A stretch of 64,000 nucleotides of DNA, taken from assembly GCA_023213315.1 (NCBI GenBank), contig JAKCPI010021899.1, positions 1-64,000 of the forward strand, written 5' to 3'. Below, in pieces: positions 31,801 to 44,090 of the stretch. A program made the translations under genes and the position numbers. The notes beneath the pieces are model-generated. The model did not search any database and was not told the origin of the DNA. It was given only the letters and a program-made list of their open reading frames with translations. This DNA is from Euborellia annulipes (Eukaryota > Arthropoda > Insecta > Dermaptera > Anisolabididae). Each line of letters starts with the position of its first letter. Position 1 is the stretch's first letter.

Positions 31801-32306
31801 TTTTTTTTTTTTTTTTGTTTTTTTTTATATAAAATATTCTCTATGCATTTTCTCTCAGAAGCGATGCTTTTTGTTTAAAATATTGTATAGCACAAAATTC
31901 ACTAAGCAAACAGGTACGTGATCAGAAATATTTTTCAATAGGGCGAGTAGCCTAATTAAGGGTCTGTCCGTCACACTCAATTAAAATAACTTGCTATTGA
32001 AATACCAAAATAAGATTTTACACTCTTCTAGCGAACATTAGTGAAAATTCCAAATATTCATTTGTGCGAGGTTGAGAAAATATTAATCCAAAACTTTTCT
32101 ATTGAAAACCACTTGCTTTCCTTATGAAAAGTCCTAGCTAGATCCAGAGGCATATACCTATAAGAGGGGGAGAAGGGGGGGGGGAGGACCCTCTCCCCGA
32201 AATTTTTCAAATGTAGTTTTATACCGGTATATATATTTATAAGGCCAATTTTGAGAAAATGAAAATATTTTTTGAATAAAACTTTTGTCTTTGAGAGGGT
32301 CGAGAC

Positions 32307-32538
32307 CAAGGGCGGATCCAGAGGTGTTTCTCGGGGGAGGGGGGGGGCGGTAATCTGGTGTGACTGGTCGCACAGCACACAATTTTTTCTTAATTTTGGT
32401 AATTTAAAGGCGCATTCTGTACTTGTTTGCCAAAATATAAATACAAGTCAAATTTTTAAGTATTAACTTAAAATTTTACATTAAAAATAAATTTTTTTTC
32501 GAAAACCCCTCTACCCCCCCCCCCTGTATCCGCCCTTG
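32307..32538. mobile_element. hAT MITE, 232 bp, containing an Element A end
   Basis: CAAGGGCGGATCCAG / CTGTATCCGCCCTTG with GTCGAGAC and GTCGAGGC flanks (7 of 8). ATCTGGTGTGACTGG at 32353 is an Element A end captured inside. Confidence 0.75.
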
Positions 32539-32889
32539 GTCGAGGCTCTTGTAAAACAGAAATATTTCGATTATGTCCCTGAAAATAATTATTGAAAGTA
32601 ATCATTCATTTCGTTATATTTTCTTTTTCATATTTATAATTTTGAGTTTTTATCAATTTTATTCAATTTTTAAAAATTAACAGTTATTGTAGTAAACTCT
32701 AGTCCAAGTTAATTACAGGTAGTTAACAATAATGAAAAACATGAAAATTGTTAGTTAATTTTTTTTTTTTAAGATAAGCTTAAGTGGGGTAAATTATTCT
32801 TTTTAATAAGCCAAATATGTTTTTTACTTTTTATAAAAGAGTGTATAAAAAGGGAAAAGAAGAAAGTTTTAATAAAGGAATTTTTTATA

Positions 32890-33505
32890 TTATTTGAAAT
32901 TCCTACGGGATCCCCGTTTATTTACCCGAGGTGCTTAAGTGCACGAAGACACACATCTCAAACCCAACCGGCCTCTGGCCGTAGCCATCTACCGGCACCC
33001 CGTGAAGTTACATTATTACTAGAGGAGAAAAAGATATATAGCTGGATAGATACTTTAAAATCTTGCTACTTATACATTATTCTTATTCTCTAACTCCTCC
33101 TCCTACTTTCGTCTCTAGCTAGTGATCTAATCCTTGTTTCTGGTTCCAACCCGGCTCTTTATATCCAGCCTCTTCTATGCTAGGGAGGATGTCCTAGTTT
33201 GAGGAGGGACTCCTTCAGCACCGGCGTATAACCTACTCCTTTCGAAGAATGCACCACTCAGAGGGAATCTTCTTTACGTCCCTTCCACAGGACGGGATGT
33301 CACAGCAAGTCCTCCTCGTAGAGTTGCCTGGGGGCTATTGTGGTGAAATTCAATATTCCAATGCAGTGCCTGCTTGAAGATTTGTTTATATTAAATAAAT
33401 ATTTTTATTTAATGAAAAATCCTGCACGCCAAGGATTTGAACAGGGATCTTCTTTGTAGAAGCCGAAACCCTAGCCCATTACACCAGAGAGCCTCCCTTT
33501 AATAG
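32890..33505 (-). mobile_element. SINE family 4, long minus copy
   Basis: tRNA-like head at about 33430-33500, body CTCTACGAGGAGGACTTGC; continues toward 32890, so the family may be over 500 bp or followed by another repeat. Confidence 0.55.
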
Positions 33506-34430
33506 AGGAAGGAAAGGCGAGAAAGAAGGCAAACAAAGATGACTCCCTGTTTAGCGGATTGCCTATCTTCTCCTTTGGAAGGAAAATTCATATCAATTCG
33601 GTCCAAACATTGAATTGTTTTACTTTTTAACACTTATTGACTAAAAAAAGCATTAAAGTTAAAATTTATATTTAGTTTAGATTATAAACGACTTTGATTA
33701 AATTTTTGTCATAGCTCTGAAGATGTCGTATTAACGTCAAAATGCACATAAGCTAAAATAAAATCCTTTTGAAACTAAACCTTGCGTTATTTATTTATCT
33801 ATATATTCATAGATTATTATTATCATCTAAATATTTAGATGATAATTTAAAAATTAAATTAACTTAGCCCATTGCAATTTATAAATGATCTATGTTTATT
33901 GTATGTTTTTGTTCAGTTGGGAGCAAAGCTGAACTTGGCGTTTTATACAGACTCTAGGCGCTAAGATTTTATGAGGCTCCATTTTTTAAAGTCTTTTTGG
34001 GATTTAGACTTCGACACTTCAAGCGCCACTCGGATCCATTTTTTTTCTCTTCATCTCATATTTATATTTTTCTTCCTAAGCAAATCATATTTTATGACTT
34101 TTTCTAGTTTATTATAATTATAATAGACGCAAAGCCCCGACGAAGGCCCTTGCTCGCCTACTTATATACATACCGGTACATACATTTTCCCTTTTCATTT
34201 TTATATGTAGAGATTATTTTAGCGGTTAATTATTCATGAACTTAAGATTTTTTGTGAATCATATCCTTTCCGGGACTCTCCCGGTACACAGACAAAAAAT
34301 TTACGCCGATATTTTAGAATTCAAAATGTAAATAAATAAAAAAAATTGTAAACATGGGTAAATATTTATATTTTGTTACCATGGCGCTATCCCTGAGGCC
34401 TGATTGGTTGTTTCACACATCGGACACCCT
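33506..34430. other. No gene seen
   Basis: AT-rich. A decayed CTGAAGA..GTCGTATTAACGTC motif at 33716-33742 lacks the GAAA. GATTTAGACTTCGACACTTC region near 34010 is unassigned; an Element A scrap is at 34340-34385. Confidence 0.4.
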
Positions 34431-34434
34431 CTTA

Positions 34435-35198
34435 TGCCGGGTTGCAAGAACGTATTTAACGGCTCTTTAAACGCTTTTTGTCGTTTAAACCTTCCGCTAA
34501 ATAATTTTGGGTTGCAAGAACGTATTTAAAGGTGATTGGTTCGTAAAAACTGTCTATAAACTAAATGCTGGAAATTCGGACCTTAAAATTATAAAGTATC
34601 GACTAACCTGATTTGTTTCATTGAAATAAATAAGAATTTAGTGACTATATTATCACGCGAGAGAGGTAGGATAGAAATACATTAATTTAATTGAGTTTTC
34701 TTTAGTTTCTGAAACGCATTAAGCGATATTATTAATTATTATAGATATTCATCTGACGAAGAGAAAAAGTGAGGTTATAGTATATTCCCAGTTTCTTTAT
34801 AATTTAACATCTGAAAGTCAGAGCAACCAACGTATTTATTATTTTTATTTTACGATATTTAAATATTTAAACATTTTTTGTTTTGTAACCTAATATTAAC
34901 AATTAAAATTTAAAGAATACAAATATAATTACTATTTTAATTTCTTTTATAATTTTGGTACTATTATAAATGATACAATTTGACAATGCGCCCTTGCGGT
35001 CAACTGGGCCAACTACATAGAAAGATGTCATATTCGGTGGCCCAATCGTTTTGCATCTATCTATATATCTTAACAGTAGGGAATAGTTAACAGTTCCTTT
35101 AAAGCTGCTTTAGCAACAGCCTATAATTTTAAAGCCCAAAGCGATGTTTACTAACAGACTTTTAAATGTTTACAGAACTGTTTTCTTGCAACCCGGCA
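34435..35198. mobile_element. Non-autonomous DNA transposon, 764 bp, TTA target duplication
   Basis: Ends TGCCGGGTTGCAAGAA and inverted TTCTTGCAACCCGGCA; TTA at 34432-34434 and 35199-35201. GGGTTGCAAGAACGTATTTA occurs twice at the left end (34439 and 34509). Harbinger-like by target. Confidence 0.75.
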
Positions 35199-35261
35199 TT
35201 AGCCTTTTATATATAAGTATGATATTTCGTAATCTTTATTAGTGGCATTTTGAAATTTTTT

Positions 35262-35480
35262 CATGGCCATATGCACTTGAAAATAAGGCCTAAAAGTACT
35301 CGTACTTTACTCATGTACTTTTTCAGTTTTTTCGATTTTCTTAAAATTCGCTCTGACGATCTTAAATGAATCAATTATTATTTAGATGCTCTTTAAAATA
35401 TATATTCTCATTTTGTCCTCAAAATTATTTGAGGAAAACTTTATTTTTCTTATTCATTGGAAAGTTAAGAGAAATATTTT
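35262..35480 (+). mobile_element. Element A body fragment
   Basis: Contains ACTCGTACTTTACTCATGTA, then TTAGATGCTCTTTAAAATAT of the body. 35481-36260 downstream shows nothing. Confidence 0.6.
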
Positions 35481-36277
35481 TAGAAAACTTCTTTTATTCT
35501 TTGCAGTATTCTGCTTGAGAATTCTGTCTTTAATAATCTTATTTTCCCCTCAAAAACTGTACTGTCAATTTTTGTCAATTTTAATCATAGTGTAATTAAA
35601 GAAAAAGGTGCTAAAAATTGTTATCAGAGTGATAAAAGGCAAATAAATTATCAAGTTCAAATTTCAAGAGAATAATTTATTAAAACCCTAATTAAGACTC
35701 AGGAGATTAATAAATTTAAGGTGACATCGCTATAAATAATATCATCATAAGTCGGGAGAAATACAGATAATGAATAATCATCTAGTATTTAAAATATCTC
35801 AAATGATTGAGAATATTGTATATGCTAAACTGTAAATTTTATAAATTCCAAATAAAATATTCATGAATAGTCAAGTGGATATGGAATTTTTCAAATTAAT
35901 GAGATTACTAAAGAGAGGATTCTGAAGCAGAATACTAGAAAGGAGTTTTCTAAATTATTTTTATTTCTCTTGCTTATAAAGTCCTACACACAAACACAAA
36001 GAGTGATTCGACGACTGGAGGTCAATTAATGACCCTCAGTGCATTTAGGCTTATAAAGCAAGTGTCAGGGTTATTGACATAACCAAAGAAACTACCAATT
36101 CTTTAAATCTTTTAAGTTTTTTTTATTTACTATATTTTTTTACTCTTGTTGTTTTAACATTGTTATTTATTTATTGTACTGTTGATTACGATTTGTATTA
36201 ATAAATTTTAGAGTTTAATTCTTTGAATTTCTGAAGTTTCCACCTAGAATAATTTGAAGCAGGTATATAGCTGAATT

Positions 36278-36730
36278 TGATATTCAAATAGGTAGAAAGA
36301 TGAGCAAGCAGCTAGTTTATATTTCAATTTATTTCAAACCAGGGCCGACGTTTCGGTCGCATATGGGACCATCTCCAGGGCTACAAATGATGAAGAAATC
36401 AACATTCAACAGATAACAATCTCTCTGTCCATGGTATGTGAAAAATAAAAAATAAATTTTTGGGCATGAACATGATTGAGCCATTTAAAATGTGTATGTC
36501 CAATATAACTTGGCGAGGATATATGTTTTTAGAGATATACCTGGGTATTTATAAGTATAAAAAAAATAATGAAAATCTCTATATAATTGTTATCTGTTAA
36601 ATGTTTATTTCTTCATCATTTGTAGCCCTGAAGATGGTCCCATATGCGACCGAAACGTCGGCCCTGCTTTGAAATAAATTGAAGTATAAACTAGCTGCTT
36701 GCTCATTCTTCCCACCTATTTGAATATCTA
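36278..36730. repeat. Foldback with paired hammerhead-like motifs
   Basis: Arms of about 145 bp (36278-36425, 36585-36730). Plus motif 36625-36662: stem I GCC, CTGAAGA, extra T, stem II GGTC/GACC, GAAA, CGTC, GGC. The minus arm differs at one core base (CTGGAGA). Confidence 0.75.
36625..36662 (+). ncRNA. Hammerhead ribozyme-like motif
   Basis: All core bases in place with an extra T at 36635. Expected cleavage after C 36659. Confidence 0.5.
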
Positions 36731-36928
36731 GAATAATGATTTCATTGCAGTCGGAATATGAGAAGGCCGGCTTACATTAATTTTTACTTTTCCTATGTTT
36801 TGGCCTAGTTATTAATTTATAATTTTGACTACTGAAGATTTTGTGTGTGAGAGTGAAACTAACATTTTGTGACCAATAGGTGGGAGAAAAATCCTCAGCT
36901 ATTAATACTTTAATTAACACAAAAAACA

Positions 36929-37042
36929 GCCCTCGGGGCTTGGTGTAGGGGTTAGCGTGCTAACCTCGTATACCAAAAGTCGCGGGTTCGGACCCCAGGC
37001 AGTCCGATGATTTTATTTAAGCCATTTGGATACCAAATGTTA
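36929..37042 (+). mobile_element. SINE family 1, 3'-truncated
   Basis: Head and B box as at 17448; ends after GGATACCAAATG. Confidence 0.75.
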
Positions 37043-37590
37043 TATTGAAATAAAAGTTTGTCCATTTTATTTTGATACTGATAGTTGAATTAATTTAAAA
37101 TCAATAATACTTCTAATTCTTCTTTTGAATGATTACATTTGTATTTTTTAAACTTTAAGAATAAAATAAATTTTATTGTTAAATCTATAAAGAATAAAAA
37201 TTTTTTTAAGTGATTACCAGAAGGAATGTCGTCAGGATAAAAAAAAAAAAAAAAAAAAAATTGACCAATAAATATTTTGAACCAAAAATGAAAAATTTTA
37301 ATATTATTTTTGTTATTATTTGTTAGAAATTATAATTTTTGTGAGAGAAAAATGTAAATGGAATCGATTTTGTTTTCATATTTTTCCAAAAGACCGTTCG
37401 ACGACGACGCTGGTCAAATGTGGGTTTAGGGCTTTGAAAATAGGAATCAATACAATAAACGAATGCTATTGAAAGGAAGAGTTTAAATACTTGAACACAC
37501 GGCATCGATCATTTCATCTCCCTCCTCGCCATCATCATCATTTTTTTATATTGAATGCATACACATGGATTTTCAGACTTGGATTTGACT
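37043..37590. other. No gene seen
   Basis: AT-rich, A run of about 20 at 37240-37260. Confidence 0.5.
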
Positions 37591-37594
37591 TGCG

Positions 37595-37680
37595 CAGTGG
37601 GCAGTGACGTAATCGGCGACGTCGTGTACCCGTTCAGGCAAGATGGCGGCGGCGTCGGATCGAGAGACTCCAGGCCGGTG
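37595..37680 (+). promoter_or_regulatory. Core promoter with CRE half-site and TISU element
   Basis: TGACGTAA at 37605-37612, GACGTCGTG just after, then CAAGATGGCGGC at 37639-37650. The last is an exact match to the TISU consensus SAASATGGCGGC, which acts as both YY1 site and start context for very short 5' UTRs. Confidence 0.55.
37643..37677 (+). CDS. Candidate first coding exon of an unidentified gene
   Basis: ATG inside the TISU element begins MAAASDRETPG and meets a strong GTGAGT donor at 37678, leaving phase 2. In TISU genes the transcript starts 5-30 nt upstream. No downstream exon could be found in the remaining 26 kb, so either intron 1 is long or the island is a relic. Composition (GC and CpG-rich) is unlike the surroundings. 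I do not recognise the product. Confidence 0.4.
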
Positions 37681-38350
37681 AGTTTCCCCCGGGATTCACG
37701 TTCCCGGATGTCCGGCGAAGGCGTGGGTGGCCAGTTTCATATTATATGGGTCACCAGGCCAATCAAACTCTAGGCCACCTTCGCCTGCCACTTTGCATGC
37801 CCACCCATAGAATTTTACATAACCTCCTCATCCTCGGATTTTCAACTTTTGATTAGAGACCAACAGCAAAACAATTAATTTTTAAGTACGTTCCAACTAG
37901 AATAGACGTTCCTTATTGATTTTGTCTTTTCTTTGACTTCTCATTTTACTTTTTTATTTAATCAATAGTTAATTCGTTTTAATAATATACTATTCAATGA
38001 ATTATTTATAATTTTATGGGAAATTTTTTCCTTATAAAATTATTATTTCCAAATTTATCTATAAATGGACAGTTTTCGATTAAAAATGAACTCCCTCCGG
38101 TAATCCGGAGATTACCCTGTCCTTTTCTATTATCAGCTTAAAATGAAGCGTGAATCTGACGTGCATTTAAATTAAAATGAAGCTTTTGAATTTTATTTAA
38201 AACATTTTTTTATTATATAAATCAGTCAACTTAAAGAGTCGATGATGATTTTATATAATTAAAGCTGAAAGATTCATTTTACATACGCCTTTTGGTTGCG
38301 TTTCCTCAATCTTTTGCTTTCGCTCTTTATTTCACTATATTAGTTTTCTT
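37681..38350. other. Intron or intergenic, no further feature
   Basis: GC-rich until about 37800, then AT-rich. Confidence 0.4.
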
Positions 38351-38359
38351 AGAAAAGCT

Positions 38360-38570
38360 CAGCTCAGGGGCCCACATCCTACGTGGATGGCGACCACGAG
38401 CTGCCCTTGCTGGGACTGGCAGTTCTTCTGTTCTTTGCATGCCAGTCTCTTCCCTTCTATATTTTCAATAGGCGTCAGGCCCGTGCGACAGGCCGGCCTG
38501 TTCTATTCTTTCCCGGGCGCAAAAACCCATGACCGCCGACCCCGCACTGCGGGATTAAGGCGAAGAAAGA
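38360..38570 (+). repeat. Second copy of the GCGACCACGAGCTGCCC repeat
   Basis: Shares blocks with 19240-19425 in the same order and orientation; extends into GACCGCCGACCCCGCACTGC. Confidence 0.6.
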
Positions 38571-38814
38571 AGATTAGTTTTCTTAGGAGTTAATTAAAAA
38601 ATTTCTTTTATCTTATGAAATAAATTCATCTGAATTCATTGCTCTTGTATAATTAAATTTATTTTCTAGTCTTTGAGCCTAATTTATTTAAATTTTTTTT
38701 TCGTTAGTTATTTTCTATAGTCTTGTTTGTAGAATTTTTTTTTTCTTTTTTGCACTTTACAAACATACTCTACTGTATATAAAAATATTTTATAAACTTT
38801 CAGTGGCCCTTCTA

Positions 38815-39215
38815 ATAGAGAGAAAGTATTGATTTCATGTCAAAAATACGATGTCGAAATTTTGATGTTTCTTCACGTTTTGAAGTCCCCTGAATCCAAA
38901 AAAGTTGTTTTTGCAACATGATCTGTCTGTCTGTGTGTGTTTGAACAAAATATCTCAAGAATAAAAAGAGCTAGGAGATTGAAATTTTATATTTAAGTTA
39001 GGCATCCACATGGGACGTGTCTCGAAGTTTTTGAACAAAATCGGCCAAAGAGTACTAATACTTTACTGATGTATTTTTTCAGTTTTTTTTTCGGTTTTCT
39101 CAAAATTCGCTATAACGATTTTGATTAAAATTCGAAAATCAATTATTTTTTAGATTCTCTTTAAAATGTATATTCTCATTTTGCCATTAAAATCATCTGA
39201 AGACTACTTTACTCA
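38815..39215 (+). mobile_element. Element A body, lacking the first half of its hairpin
   Basis: Begins GAGAGAAAGTATTGATTTC and ends at ..GACTACTTTACTC. Confidence 0.75.
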
Positions 39216-42005
39216 AGCCCAAATGACAACTAATGATCAATTTTTTTTAAGATCATCAGTTGTTAATTTAAATAGAGTGAATAAGTCTTTTGAATTATTT
39301 TAAAAATTCTTCTGGAAAATTAATTTGGTCGTTTGGATTACCAACCTTCCAGTAAATAAAAACAATCGTATTTTTTTTAAATTAATTAATCATTTCTACT
39401 TCTCTTCTGCTGACATCTCTATCAACACTTAGGAAATCGAATTTGTGTCTCAATCTCTTTTTCTGTTTAGTTATTTGCTGTGGGATGTTGTTCTCCAATT
39501 GCGTTCCAGCTCAGGCTTTAATTCTCACTCGGATTTCATTATTGTAGGCGACGAATTTAACATCAATACTCATTATTCTATCTTAAGAGAAAATTACTCA
39601 TGAAATTTAAACCTTATCTTGTTTAGTCTGGATTGGGGTTGAATGAGAAAATTTTCTCCAAATCTAAATTAGGAAATATATAATAAAAAATATTATCTTC
39701 TTCGCTTACAATGACTCATACCAATTTAAAGGTATTAGCTAGAAGATGCTTGTCTATTTTTTTTTTTTTTGTTTATTAAAAAGTAGGACAATCTGCATGT
39801 TTGAGTGTAATCCAGCTGTCTTAATATTTTTAATTAAGTAAAATTTGGAATCGTCCTGAATACCATGATATAATCACTCAAGCCTCGATTTATAAATTTG
39901 ATTTGAGTTTTGGTTTTATGAAAAAATAATTTTTAACATCGATATTTCAGAAAAATGATTATTGTAGGCGACGTTGATTATGAAACCGGGCGTCAACCGA
40001 CGCCCTGAAGTCCCCAATCCATATAATTTCATTTATAATCAACGTTGCACATCAAGTTTCAACTCTATTGATCGAGTAAGTTGTCAACTGTATTTACGGT
40101 CAAATTTCAATTAATTTAATCCTAAGATCACGAGTCTGTTTCTATCTACAAATATCATGTTCAAAAACTCAAAAAAGACTATTGATTTCATCTTATTTAT
40201 CAAGAACATTGATTATTTTATGTTGAAATTGTATGTTTGATCTAAACGATTTCCTTGAGCTTAAATAATTTAACATTTCAAGAACATGAAAAGATCCTTG
40301 TTTTTTTTTTTTTTTTTTTTTAGATAACGTTCTACTTTTGCTTTTTTTGGCGAAAAATTTATCATGATAGGCTGGCTGTTGGTCGTTTAATTTGTTGGTA
40401 GCTTTTAAGGGAACTTTTATTTGATGGCCTCATATTTTTTCGTTCTTCTATCAGCATATCAGCATGTCTCGTCAAAGGCCGTGACGCTACAAGCTATAAC
40501 GTCACAAGCCGCGTCGACAAAAAAAGGGAAAGTTGAAATTTAATATATATGACGAATTATAAAAAATAATTGTGAGATTTAATTATTAAATTTTGGATAA
40601 AATGGATAAAATATAATTTTTAAATTAATTTAAAATGATTCAAATCTTCAATTACTAAATAAATATTGTTCTCAGTTTTTAACATGCATCTATTGATTTC
40701 CCATTTTCCAATTATTAAGTTAAGATTAAAAACGCGATTTTAATACCATTAATTGAATAATTTTCCGAAAATTTTCAGTTAAACGCCTACGATCCGAAAA
40801 AAGTTTCACTTGCATCGTGGTTTCATAAAACCACACAATGATTTTTTTTTCTCTAAATTTCCAAAAGTCTTTCTTTTTGTCTTAACAAATGATTCACATC
40901 TGAGAAGAGAATAAGAATTTTGATTATTGTATTCCGCAGTCCAATACAAACATTTATATAGAGAAAGATTGTGATTGATAGTTTGTATAACTTCAGCTAA
41001 CAGTTTTTTCACTAGCGGATAGCTTAGAACTATTGGTGTAACATAGGCTATGTATGTATTATCTCGATAACCCATTTGAGGCGGGGGGGGGTGAGAATTT
41101 CGAGTTTTAATCTAAAAGAAAAGACTTTGCCAGATAAGAGGTAGTTCAATTTAGTTTTAAACCCGTTAGTATAATTAAAGTGTGTCACATAATTGGTTGT
41201 GAAGCCTCCTAGGCCGCCGAATGCGAGCCGGCTAGTACCACATAATACCTATTTCTTTTAGACAATCGATCTGATCAAGTTTTAATCCAAGTTGAGAAAA
41301 GATCTGAAGAACAATCATTTAAACCAAACACGAGGTGAAGGGTTTCCAATTCCAAAAAAAAGTCTGAATCTGACGCCAACAAATCAAAGGGAGAAATCTG
41401 ATGGGCGGTACCTGACCCTCCTCTCAGTAAGATTTTTTATAACCAATTCAATTAAGAGATTCAAGAAAGGTTCAGTAAAACTTTATTTTTTAACATTCAT
41501 GAGAAAAAAAATACTTTTGTTCGAAGGCGAGAAAAAATTTTTCGAGTATTTAAATATTCAAGTATGGCCAAATGGAATTGTCTTCCGAGGCCAATTTTAA
41601 ATTATAAAAAAAAAAAAAATATTCAAGTCCCAGTCAAGTACTTTTTGCTTCTTATAAAATTTACATATGTCTTTTTTTAGTGAATTTTTTTAAAATAAAA
41701 GTGAAACCTTTCCCACACACGACTTGCATCCTTCTAAGGGATTTTCTCTATTTAAAATATTTCTGCTAGACCTCAAATGATAATTTTTTCTTTTAAAGAG
41801 AGATTCTGAAAGTCTTTGATCACTGATTTAAATAAGCAAGTAACGAATATTTATGCATGTGTAATTACCATAGAGAATAATATGAAAGTGAACTTTAGAA
41901 TATAAGTATGAATCAAAGGACTGAGTAATTTCTTCTCTTCTAGTATCTAGGAATTTTTTTTTAATTTGTTTCTGTTCGCTGTTTTTTTCAAGTCTCACTC
42001 GAAAC
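39216..42005. other. Long stretch without a recognised gene
   Basis: At 39505-39600 the frame reads SDFIIVGDEFNINT, reminiscent of a LINE endonuclease GDFN motif but with an inserted residue; weak. A small hairpin with ACGTTGATTAT arms lies at 39970-40046. Open stretches at 40806-41075 (-) and 41292-41600 (+) have no recognised domain. Confidence 0.4.
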
Positions 42006-42028
42006 TATCAATCGGGTGATAGAAGAAA

Positions 42029-42721
42029 AATCTGGTGTGACTGGCGCACAGCACACAACTTTCTCTTACCTTCAGTAATCGAAAGTTGTGTTCTGTGCTT
42101 GTCACACCAGATTTTTTGTGTCGACATGTATTTAGTTTCCGACAGTAAGGTACATTCGATTTTCAAGATGTAAAATATAAGTATGGCAAAATACTTATAT
42201 GTTGTTACCATGGCAACCATTTCTCCTATCTTTTCTATGGAGAGCAAGAGTAAAGTGGTCTTCAGAAGATTTCAATCCTAAAATAAAATACATTTTAAAG
42301 AGAATCTAAAAAATAATTGATTAAAAAAAAATCGTTGGAGCAAATTTAGAGAAAATCGAAAAAAACTGAAAAAGTACATCAGTAAAGTACTAGTACTCTT
42401 TGGCCGATTTTGTTCAAAAGCTTCGTGTCACGTCCCAGGGGGGTGCCTAACTTAAATATAAAATTTCAACCTCCTAGCTCTTTTCGTTCTTGAGATATTT
42501 TGTTCACAGACAGACAGACAGGCCAGGTCGCGAAAACCACTTTTTTAGATTCAGGGGACCTCAAAACGTGTATATCCATCAAAATCTCGACATCGAATTT
42601 TTGAAATGAATCCAATACTTTCTCTCTATATATATATTAACATATATATAGAGGTAAGAGAAAGTAAAAAATGAATCGAATACTCTCTATATATTCCATA
42701 TATAGGGTAAGAGAAAGTAAT
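42029..42721 (-). mobile_element. Element A, near-complete, minus strand
   Basis: From ATCTGGTGTGAC hairpin (42029-42117) to GGTAAGAGAAAGTAAAA (42668), followed by a second hairpin end to 42720. Confidence 0.8.
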
Positions 42722-43077
42722 TATTGATATATTGTTTTGTATAAATAATCAATGGATAAGTGTACAAAACAAAAGTAAAATAATTTTGAGTTTCTTCTGA
42801 ATCAAGGTTGCGTTAATTGGAGCTTGTGATGACCATCAGGTAGCTAGGCCAAGGGTCATTCCTAGCCTTGATTCACATTCTAGAACGAGTCTTTCGGTTC
42901 TGTCCAAAAAAGGTTTATTTTTTTTTTAAGAAAAATTTCTAGTTGATCTATGAGATTTTTCACACAAAATATAATTTATCTTCAAAAAAAAAAATCAATA
43001 ATTATCCTTGATAATTTTATACGATCATTTTTTCATATAATAAAAAAATTAATGTAATTATAAGTTTAATTGAATTC

Positions 43078-43135
43078 AAAAAATCTGGTGTGACTGGCGC
43101 ACAGCACACAACTTTCTCTTACCTTCAGTAATTCA
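43078..43135 (-). mobile_element. Element A terminal half-hairpin
   Basis: ATCTGGTGTGACTGGCGCAC then stops at TTCAGTAATTC; only the left half of the hairpin. Confidence 0.65.
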
Positions 43136-43639
43136 CTAAAATTTGGGGAAATATTTAAAAAAAGTGATGTAATGATAGTTGCAGTGAGCAGACAAAGGTA
43201 TTTATTCGCATAGGTCATGTTTATTATGTAAACACTGGCTGAAGGCCAAAGCGGTTGCCAAAGACTACGTCAATCGGAATCAGGCTAATAACGATCGCCA
43301 CTTTGATCTCTTATTTTCCAACTGAGTATAAATAGCAGCTGCTGATCTTTTCTTCATTAATACAATTTATTAAAATGAACAAAAAAAATTACAAAAATTT
43401 ATGATCTTTGTGGTCAAATTTTTTCCTTCAATGGGGTAATTAATTATTTAACTTGGAGATTCGTTAGATAAGATGTGCATTACGAATGTGTTCATTAAAG
43501 CTTTTGTGGTTTGAATTATTATCAGGGGAATTTTTAATTATAACCACATTTTTGTGTTAATTATTTATTAAAAATATAAATACTGTACAACGTTTCGACT
43601 GCTTTACTAATAAATATTGTTTTGTAATATTTTAATTAA
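43136..43639. other. No gene; TATA-like site
   Basis: GAGTATAAATAGCAG at 43325-43339 fits a TATA box, but no coding exon follows. Confidence 0.3.
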
Positions 43640-44090
43640 TGAAGAAACCATATAGGAAGCCTCTATTATCAATCCTTTATTGAAAAACGTTTCGGCCAAT
43701 TTAATTATTTCATCCTCAGTTGCATAAAGTTTTTAAATAAATAGAGTTGTTAATTCGTCTGTCCATAAGCCAGTCAGATACAATAGCCTATGTATAAAAC
43801 AATGCAAATATATTTCAACATAAGATGTTCCTAGTTGACATTTCGAATATTGCTTCTCAACTAGTCACATCATATGTTCAATTATTTTGCATTATTTTAT
43901 ACATAAGCTAATGTAGATTACTCGCTTATGGACAGACGAATTAACAATTCTATTTTTTTAAAAACTCTTATGCAACTGAGGATATCATAATAAAATTGGC
44001 CGAAACGTTTTTCAATAAAGGAGTTTGATTTGATAATAGAGGCTTCCTACCTGGTTGCATTCCTCTTCATTTCTCATTTTATTGTATCCA
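43640..44090. repeat. Foldback with hammerhead-like relics
   Basis: Inverted arms carry GGCCGAAACGTTTTTC and CTGAGGAT; stem II is weak. Related to 13255-13608 through AGAGTTGT and TCATAAGC blocks. Confidence 0.65.

Noticed and set aside
31527..31832. Protein of about 100 residues in the GC-rich island
   Set aside because: Overlapping open frames exist on both strands, there is no family resemblance, and the end runs into a poly-T tract.
33716..33742. Hammerhead-like motif
   Set aside because: CTGAAGA is present but GAAA is changed to CAAA and stem II is poor.
39505..39600. LINE endonuclease
   Set aside because: Only one GDFN-like motif with an inserted residue; no second endonuclease motif was found, so kept only as a remark.
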